From Bifidobacterium sp. ESL0704 (GTDB lineage: Bacteria; Actinomycetota; Actinomycetes; Actinomycetales; Bifidobacteriaceae): a stretch of DNA of 64,000 nt. Below the pieces are notes generated by a model. That model saw nothing but the letters and a program-made list of their open reading frames with translations. It had not been told where the DNA came from and made no database searches. This document shows, one piece after another, positions 18,552-27,659 of this stretch. Where the stretch lies: the NCBI RefSeq assembly GCF_029392075.1, contig NZ_CP113929.1, positions 1,550,001 to 1,614,000 on the forward strand, written 5' to 3'. Both the position numbers and the translations under genes were made by a program. Position 1 is the first letter of the stretch. Each line of letters begins with the position of its first letter.

Positions 18552-19568
18552 TCACAAGTACATGTCCGCGAGGTACTTGTAGGTGTTCTTGCGGGCCTCG
18601 AGACTGTAGACCGGAACATGAACCATCAGCTCGTCGATCTGGTAGGCTTCGATCTCCTCGTCAAGGATGTCCTTGACCCGCTGCTTGGTACCTTTGATCA
18701 GAATCTTATTGTCGTAGGCACGCTTCAACCTGGCCTCGTCGGATTCGGTGTAAACGTACGACTCCGCGCGGTCCGGGGAAATCAACGTGGCCTGCGGCTG
18801 CCCCAAAGTGAGGTAGGACAGCTCGAACGACTTCTCGTGACGGCGCAGCTCCTCCTCGGTGTCCGCGATCAGCACACGATAATCCATGCTGACGATGGGG
18901 CGGTCGAAGAAAGCGCTCGGCTTGAAGGAATCACGATATGCCCTGAACACCGCGGGCGAAATGCCGGGATTGTAGCCGAACCACTTCACGAAGCTATAGC
19001 CCAGGCCCAGCTCGGCGGCCTTCAACGCCGACTGGCCGCTCGAACCCAGCATCCACGGCTGCGGGATGTCGTCGCCCGTATCGGGAGCCGCGAAAACGTT
19101 TTGATAGAGTCTGCTGGCTTCGGTGGCCTGCCTGCCAGTGAGCAACGCCAGAATGTCGTTGATCTTGCCGTACATCTGCGGGTCACGATCGAGCATCGGC
19201 CGTCCTTCTGACAAGGCCATAATCTCGGCTGAACCACCACCAGGAGCGCGGCCCAAGCCAAGGTCGATACGTCCCGGCGCAATGGCCTCGAGCGTCTTGA
19301 AGGTCTCCGCGATCTTCAATGGGGAATAGTGCATGATCATGGTGCCACCGGTGCCCAGACGTATCGTCTTCGTCGCCGCGGCATAATAGGCCACCAGCAG
19401 TTCCGGCGCGATACTGGCACTGGCCGCGAAACCGTGGTGCTCGGAGAACCAGTAACGGCTATAGCCAAGACTTTCGGCATATTGCACGAGTCCCTTGGTT
19501 TTTTGCACGTTCTCTTTCGGCGTCTCACCAGTGTTGAGCATCAACAAATCATGAACAGCTAATCTCAC
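18552..19568 (-). CDS. LLM class flavin-dependent oxidoreductase
   Basis: A 338-residue luciferase-like monooxygenase-fold protein (bacterial luciferase TIM barrel, FMN/F420 binding). Family landmarks: 'YSRYWFSEHHG' near residue 37, 'TKTIRLGTGGTMI', 'YSPLKIAETFKTLEAIAPGRIDLGLGRAPG' and 'PQPWMLGSSGQSALKAAELGLGYSF'. It belongs to the 'MsnO8/alkanal-like' group with one subunit type. The substrate cannot be inferred; these proteins are commonly uncharacterised reductases. It is convergent with katA, and its start lies 286 bp from the next operon, in which I see only the twin repeats described separately. Confidence 0.9.
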   Translation of the reverse strand: MRLAVHDLLMLNTGETPKENVQKTKGLVQYAESLGYSRYWFSEHHGFAASASIAPELLVAYYAAATKTIRLGTGGTMIMHYSPLKIAETFKTLEAIAPGRIDLGLGRAPGGGSAEIMALSEGRPMLDRDPQMYGKINDILALLTGRQATEASRLYQNVFAAPDTGDDIPQPWMLGSSGQSALKAAELGLGYSFVKWFGYNPGISPAVFRAYRDSFKPSAFFDRPIVSMDYRVLIADTEEELRRHEKSFELSYLTLGQPQATLISPDRAESYVYTESDEARLKRAYDNKILIKGTKQRVKDILDEEIEAYQIDELMVHVPVYSLEARKNTYKYLADMYL

Positions 19569-19759
19569 AATCGCTCTCCCATCCCGTTACCCGCATTCCG
19601 GCATCTTCCGGGGTTGTGCCCCTCGGTGTTTCCCCTGCATGACCCGTGGCCGAATCCGGTCGGACCGCTGCGGGAAGTATCATCAACGCTACAGCAATGC
19701 CGTTGGGAAAATCAACGATTTCCGCTTTAGCCCGAAACACTTTAATTTTCGAATTGTGT

Positions 19760-19801
19760 TTTTATTGAAAAACGATATGCCTTTTATTGAAAAACGATAT
19801 G
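19760..19801. promoter_or_regulatory. Twin 20-bp direct repeats, candidate operator
   Basis: TTTTATTGAAAAACGATATG occurs exactly twice, at 19760-19779 and 19782-19801, giving a 22-bp period. Each copy contains an imperfect dyad TATTG-AAAAA-CGATA. The pair ends 53 nt before the start of the DUF2975/Xre operon, which is where an autoregulator of that operon would bind. The helix-turn-helix protein encoded as the second gene is the natural candidate. Confidence 0.65.
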
Positions 19802-19854
19802 AACCGCTTATGATAAGTAACCAACGGATAACCTGCGCGACAAAGGAGACTGAG

Positions 19855-20400
19855 ATGAGAGCCCGAGAACACACAAACACTTGCGGCGGCAAAATTCGGC
19901 AAGACACATCCGACACCGAACCCTACAAGCGCAAGGCATATATGTCGCATCACACGCTGGCGGTTCTGCTCGAAGCCACGGACGTCTTCGCGGTCGTGAT
20001 ATGCCTGGCCATCGTGCTGCTCGTGCTTCCCGCAGCCGAAAGGGTCGGCGACCTCAGGCAGGGCTCCGCTCTGTTCGCCGCAACCGGCATGCTGCCTTTG
20101 GCCGTGGTGGCGGTATACGCATGGCGACTTTTTGCGGCAATCGGACGCGAAGAGACCTTCACCAACAGCAACGTCCGCAATCTGCGTACGATTGGTGGGG
20201 CTTTCGGCGTCTCGGCAGCAATCTGGATCATCGAGCTGGTCGCAGCCGCCTTTGGGCTGACCAACACACGCGGGCGAACCATACTGGGCACGGGCGTGGC
20301 CTTCGTCTTCTGCACAGTACTTGCCGTGGTATCCGTGGCACTCGCCTCATTAACCGCCGCCGCGACCGAACTCAAAGACGAAAACGACCTGGTGATCTGA
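19855..20400 (+). CDS. DUF2975 family membrane protein
   Basis: The start at 19855 is chosen because AAAGGAG lies at 19842-19848; the frame stays open further upstream but without a ribosome site. The 181-residue product has a 31-residue hydrophilic N-terminus and about four hydrophobic segments ('FAVVICLAIVLLVLPA', 'ALFAATGMLPLAVVAVYAW', 'AFGVSAAIWIIELVAAAFGL', 'GVAFVFCTVLAVVSVALASL'). The sequence 'REETFTNSNVRNLRTIG' between helices two and three is the DUF2975 hallmark. The function is unknown. It is one nucleotide upstream of an Xre-type regulator, an association repeatedly seen for this family (YoaS/YozG-like pairs). The two are very likely co-translated. Confidence 0.8.
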   Translation: MRAREHTNTCGGKIRQDTSDTEPYKRKAYMSHHTLAVLLEATDVFAVVICLAIVLLVLPAAERVGDLRQGSALFAATGMLPLAVVAVYAWRLFAAIGREETFTNSNVRNLRTIGGAFGVSAAIWIIELVAAAFGLTNTRGRTILGTGVAFVFCTVLAVVSVALASLTAAATELKDENDLVI

Positions 20401-20401
20401 C

Positions 20402-20614
20402 ATGGGACGCATCACGGTAACCCTCGACGACATCCTCGCCGACCGACGCATGACGCTGACCGAACTCTCGCAACGCGTGGGCGTGACGGTGGCGAACCTC
20501 TCGATCCTCAAAACCGGCAAGGCCCGGGCGGTGCGCTTCACCACGCTGGCCGCCATCTGCCAGGAACTGGACTGCCAGCCCGCCGATTTGCTGCACTACG
20601 AACCGGAGGGATAG
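20402..20614 (+). CDS. Small Xre/Cro-family DNA-binding protein (YozG-like)
   Basis: A 70-residue helix-turn-helix protein with nothing but the DNA-binding domain: 'LDDILADRRMTLTELSQRVGVTVANLSILKTGKARAVRFTTLAAICQELDCQPADLL'. The recognition helix is around 'VTVANLSILKTGKA'. Its ATG begins two bases after the last base-but-one of the DUF2975 stop (TGA-C-ATG), so translation is coupled. In related operons the membrane protein is thought to sequester or modulate the regulator, which here would act on the twin repeats at 19760-19801; that link is inference. Confidence 0.88.
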   Translation: MGRITVTLDDILADRRMTLTELSQRVGVTVANLSILKTGKARAVRFTTLAAICQELDCQPADLLHYEPEG

Positions 20615-20697
20615 CTCCATAACTTTTACTTCAATTCGCCACAACGCAGTGGCCCGACGACAACAGTCAACCATACGCTTTTGAAAAGGAAATCACC

Positions 20698-22494
20698 ATG
20701 TCTAAGGACAACTATACCCAAAAACGGCCTGTAACGAACGAAACCAAGCACAAAACAGGATCTACCACGAATCCCTACACAGAGCCTTCCGCTTCTCCAT
20801 CCGAAGCCATTGCCCAGAACGAAGTCAGCGACGCAACCTCTGCGAGCGCCGATGCCGAAACCGCCGATGTGAGCACAGCAAAGGACGCGATCAACACAGC
20901 GAATAATAGTCCCGACAAGATAAGCGCCACGGTTCCGCCTGCCCCGCTGACCAAGGCCGATAAAGCCTCGCTAATCTGCGCAATCGCGCTCTCGCTGCTT
21001 TGGTGCATTTGCGTTTCGCCTCTGCGTCTTTCAGGATATTTCGCAGTCGCGGGAGGCGTGGCACTGAGCGGCTGCCTGCTGGCATTCCTTGGTTGCGCCT
21101 GGTTTTTAAGACGAAAACAGGAACCGGAAGAAGCATGGAAACCGCAGGTATCACAGGAACCGCAGAAACCGCAGAAATCAAGGGACCCACAAGGGCCACA
21201 AGACACGGAACAAGCGACGCAAGCAAAACCGGTGAACTCCCGGCATCCGCACATGTCAAAACCGTCACTCGCCCTGCTTGCCTGCACCGTGGCGCTTATG
21301 CTCGTGCCTGCGTTCTCTCAAGCCATCTGGATTCGGGCCCTCAATGCTTGCGCCTTGGCCATAACGCTGCCCTTGACCGTTCTGTCGCTGAACGGCGAAA
21401 ACGATGACGAACTGTTCCGCATGCACGGGGTCTTGCATGGGCTCGGCACGTTCATCACCGAACAGTTCCGTCATTGGTCCGTTTTGGGACGCGTCGCTTC
21501 ATCATGGGCGAAAGGGCGCGGACACGCGGTCGGCAACATCATCGCAGGTGCAGCATGCGCGATCCTGATATTGTTCATCGTGGTTCCTGCACTATCCTGT
21601 GCCGACGGCAATTTCGCATGGATCGTCAACCGTCTTTTTGACAATGCCATCGACATCGATTTCGGTTCTCGTCTCCTGGATGCCATACGTTTCGTAGTGA
21701 TCATTCCACTCGCCTTCTCCCTGCTCTTCGGCCTGCGTCACCCGCGCCGTAAAGTAGATCTCGGCACGAGCATCTCCCATCATCATGCCTCGACCGCTAC
21801 GCTCAACACGATGCTTGCCATGCTCGACGCGGTGTATCTGGTATTTGTGGCCATCCAATCGACGTACCTGTTCGGCGGAGTGGACACGCTGGAACGCTTC
21901 GGAGGCTACGCAGCCTACGCCCGCGCGGGATTCTTCCAGCTTGTCGGCGTCACGGCCATCAACCTCATCATCGTGATGGCCTGCCTCTACCTGCACAAGC
22001 ACGAAAAGCGCGCGAAGTCCCTGCTGACGCTCGAACTCGTGCTGGTCGCTTCCACGACGGTGATGTTGGTCTCGGCCGTCTGGCGTATGAGTCTGTACGT
22101 CGGCAAATACGGCCTGACGCGCCTGCGTCTGCTCACCTACTGGGGTATGGTCGCCATCGCGTTCCTGCTCGTGGCCACGGCGTGGAAACTGCTGAGCCCG
22201 ACGTTTGAACTGTTCCGCGTCGCGTTTTTCGGCACGCTCACACTGTGGCTTGTTTTTGCTTTCATTCAGCCCGACACCATCATCGCCAACGTCGATGTGG
22301 ACGGCTATCTGAACGGCAGCATCGAAGTGGTCGATACGGACTATCTCGGCCAGCTCCCCTCGTCGGCCATCGGCCCGCTCAACCGCTTGAAGGCTCAAGC
22401 TCCGACCGAATCGACAAGAGACGCCGCCGCGGACGCAATCCACGAAATCGAGATAAACACCAGCGAAACACAGTGGCCGGCATGGGGAATCTAG
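20698..22494 (+). CDS. Polytopic membrane protein, DUF4173/DUF4153-like
   Basis: A 598-residue protein with a disordered Ser/Thr/Ala-rich N-terminus of about 90 residues and ten or more hydrophobic helices. A Pro/Gln-rich cytoplasmic loop ('PQVSQEPQKPQKSRDPQGPQ') follows the second helix. The C-terminal 'NVDVDGYLNGSIEVVDTDYLGQLPSSAIGPL' after the last helix matches the 'N-x-x-x-Y...D-x-x-Y-L-x-x-L...A' tail of DUF4173 proteins. The function is unknown. GAAAAGGAAA precedes the start. It is the third gene after DUF2975 and the Xre regulator, with an 83-nt gap; this trio recurs in Gram-positive bacteria, so the proteins probably act together in the membrane. Confidence 0.75.
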   Translation: MSKDNYTQKRPVTNETKHKTGSTTNPYTEPSASPSEAIAQNEVSDATSASADAETADVSTAKDAINTANNSPDKISATVPPAPLTKADKASLICAIALSLLWCICVSPLRLSGYFAVAGGVALSGCLLAFLGCAWFLRRKQEPEEAWKPQVSQEPQKPQKSRDPQGPQDTEQATQAKPVNSRHPHMSKPSLALLACTVALMLVPAFSQAIWIRALNACALAITLPLTVLSLNGENDDELFRMHGVLHGLGTFITEQFRHWSVLGRVASSWAKGRGHAVGNIIAGAACAILILFIVVPALSCADGNFAWIVNRLFDNAIDIDFGSRLLDAIRFVVIIPLAFSLLFGLRHPRRKVDLGTSISHHHASTATLNTMLAMLDAVYLVFVAIQSTYLFGGVDTLERFGGYAAYARAGFFQLVGVTAINLIIVMACLYLHKHEKRAKSLLTLELVLVASTTVMLVSAVWRMSLYVGKYGLTRLRLLTYWGMVAIAFLLVATAWKLLSPTFELFRVAFFGTLTLWLVFAFIQPDTIIANVDVDGYLNGSIEVVDTDYLGQLPSSAIGPLNRLKAQAPTESTRDAAADAIHEIEINTSETQWPAWGI

Positions 22495-22539
22495 GAGGGA
22501 TGATCGAGCGCCCCATCCTTCCCTATTGCTATTAATCAT

Positions 22540-22580
22540 TACCTGTCAGACAGCACTTTCCAATCGCTGCCTGACAGGTA
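22540..22580. terminator. Hairpin after the DUF4173-like gene
   Basis: Arms TACCTGTCAG (22540-22549) and CTGACAGGTA (22571-22580), extendable inward by five pairs with one mismatch. It lies 45 nt after the stop. There is only a weak T-rich tail (TCATTTAT), and a TATACT at 22586-22591 could be a -10 box for the methyltransferase, so it may be an operator instead of a terminator. Confidence 0.5.
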
Positions 22581-22649
22581 TCATTTATACTGGGTTTGAA
22601 ACAGTTGAATCGATGAGGAAAAAGACGAAAACAGGAAAGCAGATAACCG

Positions 22650-23597
22650 ATGACCGCCAATGATGACGTGATAAAAGCGCAAAATTCCGCACCGACGGAC
22701 GCACAGGAAATCGAGGACAACCGCGAGAACTGGAACGATCGCGCCGAAGTGCATTTCAACGGAGGCTACGGCGACATCGACGCGCTGATCAATGGCTCGC
22801 CGCTGGCGAATCCGGTCGTCAGACGTGATTACGAAGTGCTCAAACCCTATCTGCCGAACCATTCGGTTCAGGGCCAGCGGCTGCTGCATCTGCAGTGCCA
22901 TATCGGCACCGACACCGTCTGCTGGGCCAGACTCGGCGCGAAGGACGTCTGCGGACTGGACTTCTCCTCGTCCTCGTTGCGTTACGCGCGGCAAATTGCG
23001 CAGCGAGCAGGAGCTGCCATCACCTACGTCGAGGCCGACGCACGCAAGGCCGCCGTTGCCTTGCCCGACAGACAATTCGACGTCATCGTCACCAGCGTAG
23101 GGACCGTGACATGGCTGCCGACGTTGGAGAGTTGGGCGCAATCCATCGCCGCGCTCCTTGCCCCGAACGGCGTCTTCATAATCCGCGACAGCCATCCGCT
23201 GATGTTCGCACTCGGCAACGAGGGTCTGAACGTCATCAACGGCTATTTTTCGGGAACCGAGGATTCCTACGACACTGCTGACACCTACGCGATGGCACCC
23301 GAAGCGGAAAACTCCGGCAGCGACGCTGATACTGCGAACGGCTCTGTCGGAAGCACTAGCCGGCAAGCGCCGAAAATCACCCATATCCACAACCACAACT
23401 GGGCCCACGACTTCGACGAGATGACAAGAGTCCTGATCGACGCGGGACTGCGCATCGAGCGCATCGGCGAATATGACGTTTCCGATTGGCAGTCCTTGCC
23501 GATGCTCGAATATGACGAGCAGGACGAATCATGGCATATGCCCGAAGGCTATCCACGTATTCCTCTGACGTTCTCGATTGTGGCGCGAAAAGCCTGA
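22650..23597 (+). CDS. Class I SAM-dependent methyltransferase
   Basis: A 315-residue cytosolic protein with a Rossmann methyltransferase core. Motif I is 'LLHLQCHIGTDTVCWARLGAKDVCGLDFS' near residues 77-105, motif II/post-I acidic residue at the end of that strand, and 'FDVIVTSVGTVTWLPTLESW' is the motif IV region. The opening 'NRENWNDRAEVHFNG-YGD' and 'PLLHLQCHIG' type of motif I are common to a group of actinobacterial class I methyltransferases of unknown substrate. A Ser/Asp-rich insert lies near residues 215-240. The C-terminus 'RIPLTFSIVARK' closes the fold. No partner gene points to a substrate. Confidence 0.88.
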   Translation: MTANDDVIKAQNSAPTDAQEIEDNRENWNDRAEVHFNGGYGDIDALINGSPLANPVVRRDYEVLKPYLPNHSVQGQRLLHLQCHIGTDTVCWARLGAKDVCGLDFSSSSLRYARQIAQRAGAAITYVEADARKAAVALPDRQFDVIVTSVGTVTWLPTLESWAQSIAALLAPNGVFIIRDSHPLMFALGNEGLNVINGYFSGTEDSYDTADTYAMAPEAENSGSDADTANGSVGSTSRQAPKITHIHNHNWAHDFDEMTRVLIDAGLRIERIGEYDVSDWQSLPMLEYDEQDESWHMPEGYPRIPLTFSIVARKA

Positions 23598-23875
23598 ATC
23601 CCGCAGGGAAGCCCACAAGTTCTATCAGGCCATCGGCTATACGCTCGACAAGATGCTTTTGCAACAACTAGCCATGCGAATAGCCGATTTACCGCGTAAC
23701 GTATCGTCGACAAGACTACGGCAGTACAGCCCTATTAATCAACGATTCACGCCAGCCCAAAAGATTTCCGGTTCCGATAAATCAGATTATAGATTTGAAC
23801 GAACAGCCAACTATGCACTCTTTGGAGCGCAAAATGAGATTGACAAACGACTATGCCAAGACACGCTTTCGAAGA

Positions 23876-25327
23876 CTACAACTCATTTGAATAAACTTTC
23901 ATGTAAGCAGTGAGATCGACAGGTTCATGCGCTGCAGGCAGTTCCACACGAGCTTTGTATGGTTGCGTTTCATCGGCACAGTTACTGGTATGCGCGAGCG
24001 CCACCACCGAACCATCAGGTATCTGTCCCCAATGTTTGGCCATAAGACGTGCTCCAAGAAATCCGATTCCTTCTCCATCAAGATAAACAAAAACGGTCGG
24101 ATAATCTTTATATTTACCACTTTGAATAAAATCTCGACTAAGCGTGACCCAAAAATAAGATCCGCGTGGATACTTCCGCAAAACATCCTGATATAGAGCA
24201 CTGCCGCTAAGGTTTTCTCCTGCATGAGCCTCAAGTTGCACGCCCTCCGGTTTTTCATTTACCGGTTCGGAACTTTTACCAGACAAATAACGCGCACGCA
24301 TCACATCATTGGTTTTCGCTTTCCCTCTTTGCTTTGAACGTTGTCTTTCCTCTACGGTTTCGGCTCTTGGAGCGTCCATTTTGCATAGCAGCTGATAAGC
24401 CTGCCAAGTTTGTAAAGCATCAGAGAGCGCCCTATGCTGTTCTGGCTCTTTGACGCCTAGACGATCAAGCAAACTCGCGAGCGTGTGAGAACTGGCATCA
24501 GGAAACATTTCCTTGCTCAGATCCATCGTGTCGTAGATCTGAGATGGTTGTAATTTGGCTATACCGGCTAGGTTTGCTTCGTTATTGATGATGCTGATAT
24601 CGTAAGCAAGATTGTGACCCATGAGCGGCAAACCTTTTATCGCTTCAAGCACCGGCACAAGTACTTGGCTGGGAGCAGGTTGGCCATAGAGCATATCCTG
24701 CGTTATGTGGTTAACAGCGGCGGCTCCTGACGTATTCGCCGTTCCCGGATTAGTCAGTTGAGAAAACGTCGCGGTTATTCTCTCATTTTCAATCAAGACA
24801 ATGCCAATATCCAGGAGCCGTGACCCTTTGCCCAAACCCGTTGTCTCGGTATCTACAACCGCGCAGTCCGCGGTCTTTGCAGCATCGATGAATGTCGAAT
24901 CAACTTGATAGTTAACCTGATTATTCAAAGTGTCCGCCCTTGGCATGACCATAGCTTTGCCCTTACTTTGCATGCTTTGATTATCAGACCGCTGAATTTG
25001 ATTGAGAACACTGGATTCCTTTGAGGAATCAGCTGTGTTACCTATTATTTTTTCTGATTGTTGACGATCATACTGTTTTTCGGTTATCCCAGTTCTATTT
25101 TTCTTCTTTTTATCACTGGAAAAATGCCAAAGTACACAACCGATAAACGCACATGGTAAGGAAAAAATCAGCAAGCCGACAAGGAACGCAGGAACATTTT
25201 CAGATATTAAAGCAAATGAGACGATACAGAAGAATAGCGCTATTACCCAGCAAATTATAGCCAGTATCTTAAGGACAATTTTGAATGCACTGAACAGAGG
25301 AGATGACTTCTTTGAGTGTATAGACAT
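23876..25327 (-). CDS. Membrane-anchored DEDDh 3'-5' exonuclease (DnaQ-like)
   Basis: A 483-residue protein. Two hydrophobic segments at ~19-41 and ~46-67 anchor it. A Lys/Gln/Ser-rich linker follows, then a DnaQ-fold exonuclease at ~150-320: ExoI 'AVVDTETTGLGKGSRLLDIG' (Asp159, Glu161), ExoII 'MGHNLAYDISIINNEA', ExoIII 'EQHRALSDALQTWQAYQ'. All DEDDh catalytic residues are present. The C-terminal ~100 residues ('YPTVFVYLDGEGIGFLGARL') form a separate beta-rich domain, perhaps HIRAN-like, which I cannot confirm. Exonucleases of this fold act in replication proofreading, repair or RNA decay; membrane anchoring is unusual. The gene is AT-rich compared with its neighbours, which suggests transfer. 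The 278 bp between it and the methyltransferase gene hold no feature I can name. Confidence 0.85.
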   Translation of the reverse strand: MSIHSKKSSPLFSAFKIVLKILAIICWVIALFFCIVSFALISENVPAFLVGLLIFSLPCAFIGCVLWHFSSDKKKKNRTGITEKQYDRQQSEKIIGNTADSSKESSVLNQIQRSDNQSMQSKGKAMVMPRADTLNNQVNYQVDSTFIDAAKTADCAVVDTETTGLGKGSRLLDIGIVLIENERITATFSQLTNPGTANTSGAAAVNHITQDMLYGQPAPSQVLVPVLEAIKGLPLMGHNLAYDISIINNEANLAGIAKLQPSQIYDTMDLSKEMFPDASSHTLASLLDRLGVKEPEQHRALSDALQTWQAYQLLCKMDAPRAETVEERQRSKQRGKAKTNDVMRARYLSGKSSEPVNEKPEGVQLEAHAGENLSGSALYQDVLRKYPRGSYFWVTLSRDFIQSGKYKDYPTVFVYLDGEGIGFLGARLMAKHWGQIPDGSVVALAHTSNCADETQPYKARVELPAAHEPVDLTAYMKVYSNEL

Positions 25328-25480
25328 AGCCTAACGATAACGAATAGGCAGGATACAAGTATTCGCCTAACGCAAATGCATATTAGGAAAGCAACTAGCA
25401 AGAAAAGGGAACTATTACCAGTTAACGGGTTCTCCCTCTTAACCTTTCTTGGAGACTCCATTGTTTCCAAGAGTTCTGAG

Positions 25481-25554
25481 TCGGGATGACAGGATTTGAA
25501 CCTGCGACATCCTGCTCCCAAAGCAGGCGCGCTACCAAACTGCGCTACATCCCG
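25481..25554 (-). tRNA. tRNA-Pro (TGG)
   Basis: On the minus strand a 74-nt cloverleaf starts CGGGATG and ends CATCCCGA. The 7-bp acceptor stem is perfect. The anticodon loop is TTTGGGA, giving anticodon TGG between the stem halves CCTGC and GCAGG. The T-loop is GTTCAAATC. The CCA end is not encoded. Confidence 0.95.
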
Positions 25555-25671
25555 ATGTGCCCACAAAAACAAGCACAATAAATAAGTATAGCGCAACCCC
25601 GGCCATGCGACTCGCTAAGATGGGCAAGGGCGTCTGAATCAGGCGAATCGCGAACACAGAAGGTAATGGTA

Positions 25672-26877
25672 ATGGGACTGCATCAGCGAACGGAGACCTC
25701 GGGGCTTGTCTCCTTCATCATCTGTGCGATGGCGGGGGCGAGCGTCATGGAGCTGTGCGTCTCGCTGCTGCCGGCCGCATGGATGATCAGCCGGCGCCAG
25801 TTCGTCATCGCCTCCATTATCATCGCCGCGTGCGGCACCATTTCGTTCATCTTCGGCTATGCTCGGCGTTCCAGCTCGCTCAGCACCCACAACCGCCTCA
25901 TAGAAATCCTGCGCCGCCTGGTCGAAATCCTCGCCCTAGCAACGGTCTACGCCTCCACGCTGTTCCTCACCTCGTTCGCCTTCTTAAGCATGGCCGGCAA
26001 CCTCATGGGCACGATGTTCCTTGAATACATTGTCGCCGTGTGCGCCGGTTTCTCGGGGGTTGCGGGCTATATCACGTTCGTGCAAGCCGAACTGATGGAC
26101 GCCAAAACGCTGGCCGCACTCCTGCCGCTTTTCGTCGTTGCCGGCGTGAGCGTCGCGGGCCTGACGACCGACGACCCGAACTGGTACACCAATAATTTCT
26201 CGCAGCTCGGCGACCGCACTACCTTCGCCGCGCGCATGTTCAACTCGACGCTGATCCTCGCAGGAATCTGCATCATTATCGTCAGCTACTTCGCCATCTC
26301 CGAACTCGTGACCTCCTACCGCCAGCGCCGCGAATGGCATCAGGAGCAGGGTCCGCTGCGTTCCAGCCGTATCAAGCACTACAAGGCACGCCTGATCTGT
26401 CTCTCCATCATGCTCGCTTTCTCCGGCATCGCCTTCATCGGCATCGGCACGTTCCGCTATACGCCGCATCCCATCCTGCACAACGTGTTCGCCCGCGGCA
26501 TCGTCTGTGTGATGGGCCTGCTTCTGCTCACACTCCCTTGGCTCGCCCCGCAGCTTTCGCTGGCCATTTATGCCGCCGGTTATCTGGCCATCGCCGTCTG
26601 CGGCGTCGTGCTCATTCAATGGCTCGATGGCATCAATACACTGACCAACGTCGAGGCGCTGGCCGGGCTCGTGTTCCTTGGCTGGTTCATCATGTTCTCG
26701 CGTCAGATCGCCGCCATCGAGGCCGATCGTATCGCAGAGCAGGTTCTGCATATCGACCAGGAAGAGGCATCCGAAGAGGCGAACACGGTCACAGCCACGG
26801 CCAATATCGCCGGCACCATCCCGTCCTCGGTCGACAAGAACCACCGCATGCATTCGCGCATCGCAGCCACTCAGTAG
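25672..26877 (+). CDS. Polytopic membrane protein, DUF998-like
   Basis: A protein of about 401 residues with roughly ten transmembrane helices. The ATG at 25672 is preferred to that at 25666 because AGAAGG ends at 25663, giving normal spacing. The sequence 'DDPNWYTNNFSQLGDR' after the fifth helix resembles the 'P-x-W-x-x-x-x-F-S-x-L-G' signature of DUF998 membrane proteins, which face a conserved acidic pocket. The C-terminal ~50 residues are hydrophilic and acidic. No transport motif is evident and the function is unknown. It is convergent with the NUDIX gene, with 5 bp between the stop codons. Confidence 0.75.
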   Translation: MGLHQRTETSGLVSFIICAMAGASVMELCVSLLPAAWMISRRQFVIASIIIAACGTISFIFGYARRSSSLSTHNRLIEILRRLVEILALATVYASTLFLTSFAFLSMAGNLMGTMFLEYIVAVCAGFSGVAGYITFVQAELMDAKTLAALLPLFVVAGVSVAGLTTDDPNWYTNNFSQLGDRTTFAARMFNSTLILAGICIIIVSYFAISELVTSYRQRREWHQEQGPLRSSRIKHYKARLICLSIMLAFSGIAFIGIGTFRYTPHPILHNVFARGIVCVMGLLLLTLPWLAPQLSLAIYAAGYLAIAVCGVVLIQWLDGINTLTNVEALAGLVFLGWFIMFSRQIAAIEADRIAEQVLHIDQEEASEEANTVTATANIAGTIPSSVDKNHRMHSRIAATQ

Positions 26878-26882
26878 GCGTG

Positions 26883-27551
26883 TTATTCCTTCGTCGCCAA
26901 CTGCTCGCGCAACCGGCGGATCTCCTCGTGCTGGATGGCGATGGTGGAGTCCGCGGCCTGAATACCGATGCCTGTCAGCTCCTCCCAGCTCACCCATGTG
27001 GACTGCACATGCTCATCCTTGTCGAAATGCCGCGCTTGCTGCTTCCACGCCGACAAATGGATAACGAAAATGTGCGCAAGCTCATTGGTCATGCCACCAG
27101 AAGAATAGAAATCACCGACGTGCTCGATTCGCACGGATTGTTCGCCTTTCGGTGTGACCCCGGTTTCCTCCCGAAGCTCACGCAAAGCCGAAACCTCAGG
27201 CTTTTCGCCCTCTTCCATGAGTCCTGCCGGAAAACCATAGGCAAACTTGTTGGGCCCTACACGATACTCGCGTTCCAACAGATACCTGTCCGTCAGCTCA
27301 TCGTGAACCAGCATCACCACGGCCTGCGGATGGACCAAAATCTGCCGACGTACCGGCACTTGACCACCATCGGTTTTCGCGAGCGCCAGCCGGCGATCAT
27401 CGATATGGAAAATCGCGCCACGGTAAACGGTTTCGCTGGAAACAAGCCGCACCGACATATCCATGTCCACGCCGTCGGACGAAGTCTGTAACCGCGCATT
27501 AACACGTCTGCGGACTGCTTCAATGCTCAATCCTTCCTCAGCGTTACCCAT
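26883..27551 (-). CDS. NUDIX hydrolase, ADP-ribose pyrophosphatase-like
   Basis: A 222-residue enzyme with a complete Nudix box, 'GLMEEGEKPEVSALRELREETGV' split by the usual G-x5-E-x7-R-E-x2-E-E-x-G-x spacing (start of box near residue 110). The preceding 'FAYGFPAG' and 'LLEREYRVGPNKFAYG' match ADP-ribose/GDP-mannose pyrophosphatases, which cleave NDP-sugars to NMP and sugar phosphate. The basic N-terminal ~35 residues are not part of the fold. The start at 27551 is poorly supported by a ribosome site, and an internal start is possible. A symmetric repeat array lies 110-185 bp upstream. Confidence 0.88.
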   Translation of the reverse strand: MGNAEEGLSIEAVRRRVNARLQTSSDGVDMDMSVRLVSSETVYRGAIFHIDDRRLALAKTDGGQVPVRRQILVHPQAVVMLVHDELTDRYLLEREYRVGPNKFAYGFPAGLMEEGEKPEVSALRELREETGVTPKGEQSVRIEHVGDFYSSGGMTNELAHIFVIHLSAWKQQARHFDKDEHVQSTWVSWEELTGIGIQAADSTIAIQHEEIRRLREQLATKE

Positions 27552-27659
27552 AGCAAATCACTCCCGTTTCCCTTGATATTATATTCATCGCCCATTGAAA
27601 AACCGCCTTTGCCGCACCAGACGCCGCAAGCATGATGGCTTCCGCAAGTCTACTGATAC

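Noticed and set aside
22540..22580. Half-sites CTGACAGG shared with the MerR operator at 15023-15041
   Set aside because: The orientation of the half-sites is reversed and spacing is different; the seven-base match alone does not support a shared regulator.
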